DNA from: an uncultured Planctomyces sp.
GTDB lineage: Bacteria; Planctomycetota; Planctomycetia; Planctomycetales; Planctomycetaceae
DNA length: 34,751 nucleotides
Direction of reading: 5' to 3'
Assembly: GCA_937904325.1 (NCBI GenBank)
Contig: CALGTK010000286.1
Coordinates: 1-34,751, forward strand
Shown piece after piece: positions 7,999 to 15,598 of the stretch; position 1 is the stretch's first letter, and each line of letters opens with the position of its first letter. Under the pieces are notes generated by a model, which had not been told where the DNA came from, did not search any database, and saw nothing but the letters and a program-made list of their open reading frames with translations. The position numbers and the translations under genes are program-made.

Positions 7999-9419
7999 TC
8001 TGACTCGCCTGTAAATTCGGGATTCGGCTTCATTGGATCAGCTCCGACTTCGGTGCGCCACGACTTCAACATAGCTTGCAATTTGGCGACTTTCGCCGGC
8101 TCAGCACCAGACCGATCCACCTTTTCACCAATATCAGCGGCGACGTTGAACAGAGAAATTGCACCGGTTTCAAAGGCTTCGATCAGTTTCCAGTCACCAG
8201 CACGAATGACTCCGGATGGGAATGAGGATGGGTGCTGGTTGTAGTGTGGGTAGTGCCAGTAAATTGCGTCTCGCTGGAGCCTGCCTGATCCCGTCAATAC
8301 CGGAACCAGGCTTTTGCCATCAACATGCTGGTGTGGTTGGAGTTGCTGTCCAGTGGCTTCGAGGATCGTCGGAAACAAATCCATTCCGATGACCGGTTCT
8401 TCGGAGACAGCGCCTGGTTTGATTTTGCGTGGCCATCGAACAATAAACGGTACTCGAAGACCACCTTCGTAGTTCGACCCCTTGTTTGCCCTGAGTGGAG
8501 AATTGCTGGTCGCTTTGGCGAAGCCGCCGTTGTCGCTCGTAAAAATGACCAACGTCCGCTCGTCCAGTTCTAATTCACGCAATGTTCTCATAACCCGCCC
8601 CACACTCTCGTCGACACTTTCAACCATTGCGGCATACGCCGGTTTTCCCTGGCGATCGTTCGCGGCAATTTCCTCGTATCGAGCAGTCTTGTCGCGTTTC
8701 CCCTGCAGTGGGGCATGCACTGCGTAGTGCGAGAGCATCAGGAAGAACGGGGTATCAGCGCTGCCACGAATGAACTTCTCCGCCTCTTCCGCAAGCCGAT
8801 CGACGAGGTAGTCGCCCTCTTTCCCGGTAAGTGGCGTTTCTTTGTTCAGCGTCTGGCCCGTGGTCGGAATCTTCCACTTGCCCGTGAACGGGTAGAAGTA
8901 ACTACCTGGCGCTCCATAGTCCCGCCCGGCGATGTTGATGTCGAACCCATGATGCTCTGGATAGTAATATGTTTCCGTGCCCAGGTGCCACTTCCCCATA
9001 AACGCCGTACGGTAACCCGCTTCACGCATAGCCTCGGCGATCGTCACTTCTTCCAGCGGCAGGTTCGACACATACCGTCCCTCCCGAAGTCGATTCTTCT
9101 TCGCATTCCAGCGTCCTGACGGCAGCCACTGAGTGAGCAGAAGTCTCGCCGGGTATTTCCCTGTAAGAATCGCAGCCCGTGACGGCGAGCAAACGTTGCA
9201 GGCGGCATAACCATCTGCAAACCGCATTCCATCACTGGCAAGCCCGTCTATGTTCGGAGTCTGGTAGTACTCGCTCCCATAGCACCCGACATCATTCCAT
9301 CCAAGATCGTCAATCAGGATGAGAACGACATTAGTCTTCGGCTCCGAAGATGCAGCGTCTCCGATTGCGACGCATAGGCAAACAACACTCGCAATTAAAC
9401 AGAAAATCTTTCGCGTCAT
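7995..9419 (-). CDS. Secreted arylsulfatase A-type sulfatase
   Basis: This 474-residue sulfatase has normal single-domain length. A signal peptide (MTRKIFCLIASVVCLCVAIG, then DAASS) precedes the metal-binding start ILIDDLGWNDVGCYG with Asp37 and Asp38. The canonical CSPSRAAILTG follows, with Cys77 as the residue converted to formylglycine. GKWHLG, FTSDNGG and a C-terminal 'NYEGGLRVPFIVRWP' complete the family pattern. It should hydrolyse sulfate esters of a polysaccharide in the periplasm or outside the cell; the sugar is unknown. GAGGG lies about 8 nt before the ATG. The stop codon overlaps the start of the double-sulfatase gene (ATGA, 7995-7998), so the two are translationally coupled and probably act on the same substrate. 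No formylglycine-generating enzyme gene is visible in the window. Confidence 0.93.
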   Translation of the reverse strand: MTRKIFCLIASVVCLCVAIGDAASSEPKTNVVLILIDDLGWNDVGCYGSEYYQTPNIDGLASDGMRFADGYAACNVCSPSRAAILTGKYPARLLLTQWLPSGRWNAKKNRLREGRYVSNLPLEEVTIAEAMREAGYRTAFMGKWHLGTETYYYPEHHGFDINIAGRDYGAPGSYFYPFTGKWKIPTTGQTLNKETPLTGKEGDYLVDRLAEEAEKFIRGSADTPFFLMLSHYAVHAPLQGKRDKTARYEEIAANDRQGKPAYAAMVESVDESVGRVMRTLRELELDERTLVIFTSDNGGFAKATSNSPLRANKGSNYEGGLRVPFIVRWPRKIKPGAVSEEPVIGMDLFPTILEATGQQLQPHQHVDGKSLVPVLTGSGRLQRDAIYWHYPHYNQHPSSFPSGVIRAGDWKLIEAFETGAISLFNVAADIGEKVDRSGAEPAKVAKLQAMLKSWRTEVGADPMKPNPEFTGESE

Positions 9420-9919
9420 CAGTTTTTCCCTCGTGTCACTTTGTCGGACTTATTGTTGGTCCATGCAAACGCCGTGGAACGAATTGAAACGCATCTTTGG
9501 TCAGTGCGGAAGTCGCCCAATCTTCTGCAATCCAACCCGCAACTTATGTTCGGACGACTTAAGTGTTGACGACTGCCGACGAGACTTTTCCATTCGCAGG
9601 GCTCAGTGACATGGTCATACATTCCCTTGCCACCGTCGTGGAACCGAACGAAACGGTATCGATATGCTCGGACGGCGTTGGCTCGTCGATACTGCAGCAC
9701 GGGTGCTGGAGTCTTTAAAAACGCATTTATTCATTGAGCCAGTTGGGGTACCAGCCCGAATCAAAGAACTTTGTTAGTTCATCTATACTATTGCAACGGA
9801 CGTGGCGTCTTCGCCTTAGTGGTTAAAGTCAACTGCACGTGAGTCTCTGAAGGCCTCAACTTTCGCTACACTACCTGGTCTGCTGAATCTGCCGCGTGCC
9901 CCTTGCGAGAACCCGAAAC
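9420..9919. other. Long intergenic region between divergent genes, holding a sulfatase relic
   Basis: This 500-bp space separates the divergent sulfatase operon and the DUF3472 gene. Its middle part contains a decayed sulfatase C-terminus (listed separately). The remaining flanks, 9420-9574 and 9734-9919, show no convincing gene. They should contain the two divergent promoters, but I could not pick a -35/-10 pair I trust. AT-rich runs occur around 9715-9735 and 9765-9795. Confidence 0.5.
9575..9730 (-). pseudogene. Relic of a sulfatase C-terminal region
   Basis: On the minus strand, between an in-frame stop at 9731-9733 and about 9575, the translation reads PAPVLQYRRANAVR, then AYRYRFVRFHDGGKGMYDH, then VTEPCEWKSLVG. 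This is the hallmark tail of many planctomycete S1 sulfatases, which typically runs AVR..RYRYIRY.DG.EELYDH..DP.EW.NLA. The double sulfatase next door has a similar tail (YAVRTERYRYV and ELYDHTVDP, then RNIA). There is no sulfatase core upstream, because the frame is closed within about 10 codons. After residue 42 of the short open frame the sequence loses family resemblance, although the frame stays open to about 9419. It is best read as the remnant of a third sulfatase gene deleted or eroded next to its surviving neighbours. The call is my reading of the motif, not a database result. Confidence 0.7.
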
Positions 9920-11227
9920 GTGAATAAGTTGAATCGACGGAACATGATCAGCCTGGCGCTTGTATTTGCAGCGTCGCTCGCGAGTAGTGACGCGCAGGCT
10001 GCCGATTGGGCGGTGCCAATGGCGGGAAACACTTTCCGAACCGCTCCCGGACCTGGAGGGAACGACGTTCAACGAAGTGGAACAGTCGCGTGGAGCGATC
10101 CTGCCGCAGTGTTGTCGATCTACTTTCATGTGGATCGACCTGTTGAACTGCGACTGCAGATTAAAGCAGCGGTCAGAAATGGCCGCTCGACCATTTCGGC
10201 ACGAATTGGACAGAACAAATTCAACGTAGTTGTCGAAGAGGTTGAGCCGAAAGCCCACATAATCGGCAACGTCAAACTTGCGACTGCCGGATACGTTCGT
10301 GTCGATTTTCAAGGAGTCGAGCGAACGGGTGACCTGTTTGCAGAAATCAGCGAACTGCATATATCGTCAGACACCGACGGCTTGAAAGTTGATTTCGTCC
10401 GAAACAACAAAGGCGGCATGTTCTACTGGGGCCGCCGCGGACCTTCGGTGCATCTTGGTTACAATGTTCCCGGGGACCGGAACCTTCGATATTCGTACTC
10501 CGAAGTCACCGTACCCAAAGGGCAGGATCCAATCGGCACGTTCTACATGGCCAACGGATTCGGGCAGGGTTACTTCGGCATCCAGGTGAACGGTCCCAAA
10601 GAACGTCGTGTGCTGTTTTCGGTCTGGAGTCCCTTCAAGACTAACAACCCTCGCGACATTCCCGAAGAACAGAGGATTGTGGCACTCGCACGCGGCCCGA
10701 AAGTTCACATTGGCGAGTTTGGCAACGAGGGTTCTGGGGGACAGAGCTATCTCGTCTATCCGTGGAAACCCGGGAATACTTACCGCTTCCTTACAAAGGT
10801 AGAGCCTGACGGTGAAGGCAACACCGTCTACACGTCGTGGTTCGGTGACAAGGCGAAAGACGAATGGCGACTGATTGCCAGCTTCCGACGCCCCAAAACA
10901 AACACGCACCTGCGAGGCCATCATTCATTCCTCGAAAGTTTTTCGCCAACGCGCGGCTACATCGGTCGCCGAGCCTTTTACGGAAACATCTGGGTCTGTG
11001 ACGTTGATGGACAGTGGCACGAATGCACGAAAGCGAAATTCTCCGTTGACGCAACCGGCGGCGGTCGCCATCGCCTCGACTTCACCGGCGGCTCAGACGG
11101 TAAGCGGTTCTTCCTGAGAAATTGCGGCTTCTTCGACGAAACCGGACGCCCGGGCGAAACGTTCACCCGCGAGGCAACCGGAACCGACGGACCAGGCATC
11201 GATCTTGAATCTCTCCCGACTAATTAA
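9920..11227 (+). CDS. Secreted DUF5077-DUF3472 protein
   Basis: The protein has about 435 residues. The N-terminal half (about 28-150) looks like DUF5077, a carbohydrate-binding-like sandwich. The C-terminal half (about 160-410) looks like DUF3472, with the family's GFGQGYFGIQVN and VLFSVWSPF strands and a YRFLTKVEPDGEGNTVYTSW segment. The biochemical role of DUF3472 is not known to me; members are found in polysaccharide-degrading bacteria, and the fold suggests glycan binding. Three in-frame starts are possible: GTG 9896, GTG 9920 and ATG 9944. I chose 9920 because it gives a signal peptide with a basic start (NKLNRRN) followed by ISLALVFAASLASSDAQA; no ribosome site settles it. The S9 peptidase gene follows after 57 bp on the same strand, so an operon is likely. 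Confidence 0.8.
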   Translation: MNKLNRRNMISLALVFAASLASSDAQAADWAVPMAGNTFRTAPGPGGNDVQRSGTVAWSDPAAVLSIYFHVDRPVELRLQIKAAVRNGRSTISARIGQNKFNVVVEEVEPKAHIIGNVKLATAGYVRVDFQGVERTGDLFAEISELHISSDTDGLKVDFVRNNKGGMFYWGRRGPSVHLGYNVPGDRNLRYSYSEVTVPKGQDPIGTFYMANGFGQGYFGIQVNGPKERRVLFSVWSPFKTNNPRDIPEEQRIVALARGPKVHIGEFGNEGSGGQSYLVYPWKPGNTYRFLTKVEPDGEGNTVYTSWFGDKAKDEWRLIASFRRPKTNTHLRGHHSFLESFSPTRGYIGRRAFYGNIWVCDVDGQWHECTKAKFSVDATGGGRHRLDFTGGSDGKRFFLRNCGFFDETGRPGETFTREATGTDGPGIDLESLPTN

Positions 11228-11284
11228 ACTCAGCCGGCGCGATCGTATGACTCATTCCTAAAGAATTGACTTTCAGGAAACGGT

Positions 11285-13360
11285 ATGAACAAAAGATCGA
11301 CATTCGCGTTCGCATGTTTTTGCGCTATCGTGTTCATGGCCGGGATCGGTCCTGGTAGCCTCTGCGCCCAAACATCTGTCGTGACCAACTGGCAAGACGA
11401 AACACAGTCGCGACTGCGTGACATTTATGAACATGGGGAATTTCGCCCCAGACAGTTCCAGGCGGAATGGCTGCCCGACAGCTCAGGATACATCGCTCAG
11501 GAACGCGACCCGGAATCTAAAAAGCCGGTCCAGGTGCGGTATGACGTCGGCACTGGAAAACGTATTGAATCGCAACCGCCCAATGATTCGCAATCCGATC
11601 CGCAGCGACTCTCACCGGGCGGCACGCGTGTCCTTGAGTTTCACGAGCGGAATCTGTTTGTTACAGATCTCGAAACCGACAAAAAAAAACGACTGACGCA
11701 TCTTCCGGACAAAAGAGATGTCTGGTACCGACAGCCTGTCTGGAGTCCCGACGGCGAAAAGATCGTGTTTGTCGAGTCCGATGAAACCGAAGTGAGGTTG
11801 CGACCGGTCCTTGTACCAACCGATCCGTCGTATCCGAGCGTCCAGAACAATCGATTCGCACGCGTCGGTGAGAAGATCGCGGCACTTCGAATCGGAGTGG
11901 TGGATTCAGAAGGAATGAAAACTCAGTGGCTGCCGATCGCGGCGCCAAATGAGGGGTACTATCTCGGGCAGGTTGACTGGGCGGAAAACTCGGATGAAGT
12001 GGTCGTCGAAAAACTCAGTCGGTTTCGTGATAAACGCGAGTTTCTCCTTGCAAATGTCGCCACAGGAGATGTTCAACAAATCTATCATGAAACTAATGAA
12101 GCATGGGCTGTAGGCAGCCAGGGAAAGAACTCTGGACTGACCTGGGTTCAAAACGGTAATGCCTTCATTGTCATCAGCGAGAAAGATGGCTGGAGGCACG
12201 CCTTGCTTCATTCACGCGACGGCAAACAACTGGCGTTATTAACGCCGGGCAAGTACGACATCATCGACCGCGTGGGCGTCGATGAAGAAGGGGGCTGGTT
12301 CTACTTCTACGCGTCGCCAGGCAATGGAACACAGAAATACCTTCACCGTGTCCCTCTGGACGGATCAGGAACGCTCGAACAAATCACGCCAGCAGGCCAA
12401 CCCGGCACACACGACTACGATTTCTCACCGGATGCGAAGTGGGCGTTCCACACCTGGTCGACGCTGGACAAGCCTCCGGTCGTTGAACTTGTCGAACTGC
12501 CTCAGCACCGCGTGGTCCGCATGCTCGAAGACAACCACGAACTTCGCAAGAAGACGCAGCAACTGTTTTCGCAGTCGGCGGAGTTCCTGCAACTTGATAT
12601 TGGAGATGACGTCGTCATGGACGCATGGGTGATCAAGCCGCAGGACTTTGACGAGTCGAAGAAATATCCCGTCTTCGTTTACGTCTACGGCGAACCATAC
12701 GCTCAGACGGTATTGGACAGTTGGGGTGCCGCTCAGAATCATTTCCACCGTATCGTCGCGGACCTGGGTTATCTCGTTGTGTCGATCGATAATCGTGGAA
12801 CGCCCGCCCCCAAGGGAGCTGAATGGCGGCGTTCGATCTTTGAAAGTCTGGGACCACTTTCCACCGAAGATCAGGCAGCGGGCCTCAAAGAACTCGGTCG
12901 GATGAAACCGTACGTTGACCTTTCGCGAGTAGCGATCTGGGGCTGGAGTGGCGGCGGCTCAAACACACTGAACGCCATGTTCCGCAAACCCAATCTCTAC
13001 CACGTCGGTATCGCAGTCGTTCCGAAGCCTCAGCCCCATCTTTACAACGCGTGGTTCCAGGAAATCTACATGCGGACCCGCGAAGTGAACGCGGAAGGCT
13101 ACAAGCTATCGGCACCAATCAACTTTGCAGACGGTCTGGAAGGTAAATTGTTGATGATCACCGGGTCCGGCGAAACGAACACTCACATTCAAATCATCGA
13201 AGGACTGGTCGATCGGCTGATTGAACTCGGAAAGCCGTTTGATTACATGGTCTACCCCAATCGAAACCACGGTCTTCGCGAAGGTCGCAAGACGGTGGTC
13301 CATGTCAGAATGCTCATCATTCGATATCTCCTTGAACATCTTCCTCGTGGACCGCGTTAA
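11285..13360 (+). CDS. Secreted S9-family (dipeptidyl-peptidase IV-like) serine peptidase, catalytic Asp apparently replaced
   Basis: This 691-residue protein has a signal peptide (about 1-28, ending SLCAQ), a beta-propeller region typical of DPPIV N-terminal domains (about 60-420; WSPDGEKIVFVESD is one blade), and a C-terminal alpha/beta-hydrolase domain. The nucleophile elbow is GWSGGGSN with Ser555, and the base is His662 in YPNRNHGLREG. The acid should lie in a motif like HGTADDNVHFQ. Here the matching segment reads TGSGETNTHIQ (626-636), with Thr631 at the usual Asp position and Glu just before it. Activity may therefore be lost or changed. The start is well placed, with AGGA about 9 nt before the ATG and a good signal peptide. 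It lies between the DUF3472 and sialate-esterase-like genes in one direction. The family call is firm; catalytic competence is uncertain. Confidence 0.88.
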   Translation: MNKRSTFAFACFCAIVFMAGIGPGSLCAQTSVVTNWQDETQSRLRDIYEHGEFRPRQFQAEWLPDSSGYIAQERDPESKKPVQVRYDVGTGKRIESQPPNDSQSDPQRLSPGGTRVLEFHERNLFVTDLETDKKKRLTHLPDKRDVWYRQPVWSPDGEKIVFVESDETEVRLRPVLVPTDPSYPSVQNNRFARVGEKIAALRIGVVDSEGMKTQWLPIAAPNEGYYLGQVDWAENSDEVVVEKLSRFRDKREFLLANVATGDVQQIYHETNEAWAVGSQGKNSGLTWVQNGNAFIVISEKDGWRHALLHSRDGKQLALLTPGKYDIIDRVGVDEEGGWFYFYASPGNGTQKYLHRVPLDGSGTLEQITPAGQPGTHDYDFSPDAKWAFHTWSTLDKPPVVELVELPQHRVVRMLEDNHELRKKTQQLFSQSAEFLQLDIGDDVVMDAWVIKPQDFDESKKYPVFVYVYGEPYAQTVLDSWGAAQNHFHRIVADLGYLVVSIDNRGTPAPKGAEWRRSIFESLGPLSTEDQAAGLKELGRMKPYVDLSRVAIWGWSGGGSNTLNAMFRKPNLYHVGIAVVPKPQPHLYNAWFQEIYMRTREVNAEGYKLSAPINFADGLEGKLLMITGSGETNTHIQIIEGLVDRLIELGKPFDYMVYPNRNHGLREGRKTVVHVRMLIIRYLLEHLPRGPR

Positions 13361-13457
13361 CGATGAAATTAATCCTGCTGAGTCCAACAGACGCAACAAC
13401 GCGTCGCCAGACGTTACTAATACATATTTGAAGTTCGACAGAATTGGGCGTTTTTCC

Positions 13458-15347
13458 ATGTTTCGATTTCCGGTGTTATCGAGTGTCCTGCTCGGACTGA
13501 TTTTGAATGGACTTGTTCACAGTCAGGAAAATCGGCGAAAGCTGCCGCGTGAGAACGTCATTGACGTTCCGATAACTGGAAAAGGCCTGTCCGTCAGCAA
13601 CGTTTTCCAGGCAAACATGGTCCTGCAGCGCGATAAGCCCGTCTCCATCTGGGGATGGGCTGCCGCAGGTGAGGACGTCACCGTGACCATAAACGGCAAC
13701 CAGTATCCCGCCACCGCAGCCGACGATCGATCGTGGAAGGTCAAACTGCCGGCGATGGTGGCCAGTTCGAAGCCACGCACGCTGATCATCAAAGGGGCGA
13801 CGAAGACGCTCACTCTGGACAACATTCTCGTGGGGGATGTCTGGGTGCTCGGCGGGCAAAGCAATATGGAATTCCCACTTGACCGAATAGAGAACGGACA
13901 GCTCGAAATCGTTTCGGCGAATTATCCCAACATCCGGATTTTGACCGTCCCTGCTGCAAACGGCCCTGACAGAAAATCCGGATTCCCGCGTCTGCATGAA
14001 TGGAGCGGCTGGTTCGGCCGCCACTACCGCAAGGGCGACTGGGATGTCTGCTCCCCGCAGATTGCGCGCGAACTGTCTGCAATCGGGTACGTCTTCGGAC
14101 GCCGCATTCATGCGGCCACGCAGATTCCAATCGGCATTATTGACGCTTCACGCGGTGGGACGACCGTGGAAACATGGACGCCGGAACTGGTGCTCAGAAA
14201 AATTGACGTGGAGCAGGTAACGACGCTTCTGGACGAATGGGATCAGAAGGTCTCAGACTGGGACTCTCAGGCGGACCTCGATCGTCGCATTAAAGGCTTT
14301 CGCCAGAAAGTAGCACGGTTTGAGAAAGAAGGAAAAACACTTCCCGCCAACGAGCAGGAGCCTACAGATCTTCGTCCCGGCCCAGCGATGGATCAAAATC
14401 GGCCAGGCAACTGCTACGCCAGCATGATTGCACCTCTGGAAGGTCTTCAAGTCAAGGGAGCGATCTTCCATCAAGGGTACAACAACTGTTTCAAAGGGAC
14501 TCCCGGAGCGATTATGTACCGTCGAGTTTTCCCGGAAATGATCAGGGCCTGGCGGGCCGCGTTCAACGACGCAGCGATGCCTTTCGGAATTCTTTCTCTC
14601 TGCACGGACGGAGCAGTGCAGACTCTCGATAACTATTCTGAAATGATGGCCAACACTGGCCCATACATCCGAGAGGCTCAGTACCAGACGTTCCTCGAAT
14701 TCTACCGAGCCGGCGACTCGGAAATTGGCTTCGTCAGTACTTATGACCTGCGACGTCGGTGGTACCACCCTCAGCTCAAGATCCCGGCCGGTGAACGAAT
14801 CGCAAGATGGGCTCTCGCCACTCAGTACAGATTCGCAAGAGACATCCGATGGAAACCGCCCATGGTTAAGGAAATGAAGGTGGAAGACGGCCGCCTCGTA
14901 CTATTGCTGGATGAAGCTGCGAGTGCAGTTGATGACGGCGGTCCTATTGTCGGCTTCGCGGTAGCAGGAAAGGATCGAAAATTTCATCCGGCAACTGCCA
15001 CCCACCTCGTCACAGGGAAGGATAGCCGCGGCAGGGAACAGAAAATTCTAACGACACTGGCACTCAGCAGCAGCATGGTCCCACACCCCATTCACTACCG
15101 CTATGCATGGGGTCGCAGCCCACTCGGTAACCTGCAGGCGGCTCGACATGCCGACATTCCTTTCGCGACTCAACGAAGTGACGACTGGCCGCTGGAGAAT
15201 ATTCCGCGTGGCGTGCTGGGTGCTGAGGCTCCAGAGACGATTGATCGCGGTCAACGCCGGAAACTGATGGAAGCTCTCCGACAGCAGGATCTTCAACGAC
15301 GAATCCACCAGGCGAAGCAACTCATCCTGGGTACCAATCCCGACTAA
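13458..15347 (+). CDS. Secreted sialate O-acetylesterase-like (SASA) protein
   Basis: This 629-residue protein resembles sialate 9-O-acetylesterases, which remove O-acetyl groups from sialic acids and, in bacteria, from other glycans. A signal peptide (MFRFPVLSSVLLGLILNGLVHSQ) is followed by an N-terminal sandwich domain (VFQANMVLQRDKPVSIWGWA). The catalytic block VLGGQSNMEFPL has Ser135. The W.QG.N block appears as IFHQGYNN, and the His block as WYHPQLKIPAGERIARWAL with His437. The usual Asp two residues before that His is Trp here, although DLRRR lies nearby. The open frame extends back to 13221 inside the S9 gene, but the ATG at 13458 starts the signal peptide and is preferred; no strong ribosome site is present. 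It is the last gene of the 9920-15347 group. Confidence 0.88.
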   Translation: MFRFPVLSSVLLGLILNGLVHSQENRRKLPRENVIDVPITGKGLSVSNVFQANMVLQRDKPVSIWGWAAAGEDVTVTINGNQYPATAADDRSWKVKLPAMVASSKPRTLIIKGATKTLTLDNILVGDVWVLGGQSNMEFPLDRIENGQLEIVSANYPNIRILTVPAANGPDRKSGFPRLHEWSGWFGRHYRKGDWDVCSPQIARELSAIGYVFGRRIHAATQIPIGIIDASRGGTTVETWTPELVLRKIDVEQVTTLLDEWDQKVSDWDSQADLDRRIKGFRQKVARFEKEGKTLPANEQEPTDLRPGPAMDQNRPGNCYASMIAPLEGLQVKGAIFHQGYNNCFKGTPGAIMYRRVFPEMIRAWRAAFNDAAMPFGILSLCTDGAVQTLDNYSEMMANTGPYIREAQYQTFLEFYRAGDSEIGFVSTYDLRRRWYHPQLKIPAGERIARWALATQYRFARDIRWKPPMVKEMKVEDGRLVLLLDEAASAVDDGGPIVGFAVAGKDRKFHPATATHLVTGKDSRGREQKILTTLALSSSMVPHPIHYRYAWGRSPLGNLQAARHADIPFATQRSDDWPLENIPRGVLGAEAPETIDRGQRRKLMEALRQQDLQRRIHQAKQLILGTNPD

Positions 15348-15437
15348 TCGATCCCCTGTTAAAATCGTGTCATAACAATGCTGAGCTTTGTCCTGCCCGA
15401 GGGGTATCTACCAGATATCGATGAAATCGCAAACTGC

Positions 15438-15446
15438 TGGTATAAT
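15438..15446 (+). promoter_or_regulatory. Extended -10 promoter element (TGGTATAAT)
   Basis: The sequence reads TGG then TATAAT, a perfect extended -10 (TGnTATAAT), in the 251-bp gap before the DUF1592-type gene. No good -35 is seen 16-18 bp upstream, which extended -10 promoters can tolerate. If used, it leaves a leader of about 145 nt and makes 15599-19642 a separate transcript from the genes before it. It is a sequence match only. Confidence 0.4.
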
Positions 15447-15598
15447 GCCCCAACGTATTGCGACCAAAGACCATAAAACCTGACGCCCCGCCGAAGTACA
15501 TTCACGAATTCCCTCCACCCAGTCCTGCCCGCTCAATCGCCGGTTTGATAGTGCACACGTATCGCACGCCGAAACTGGCAAAAAGCTAAGAACAGCCT

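Noticed and set aside
13221-13457. N-terminal extension of the sialate-esterase-like gene into the S9 peptidase gene
   Set aside because: The extension overlaps the S9 coding end in another frame and would bury the signal peptide; the ATG at 13458 starts a clean one.
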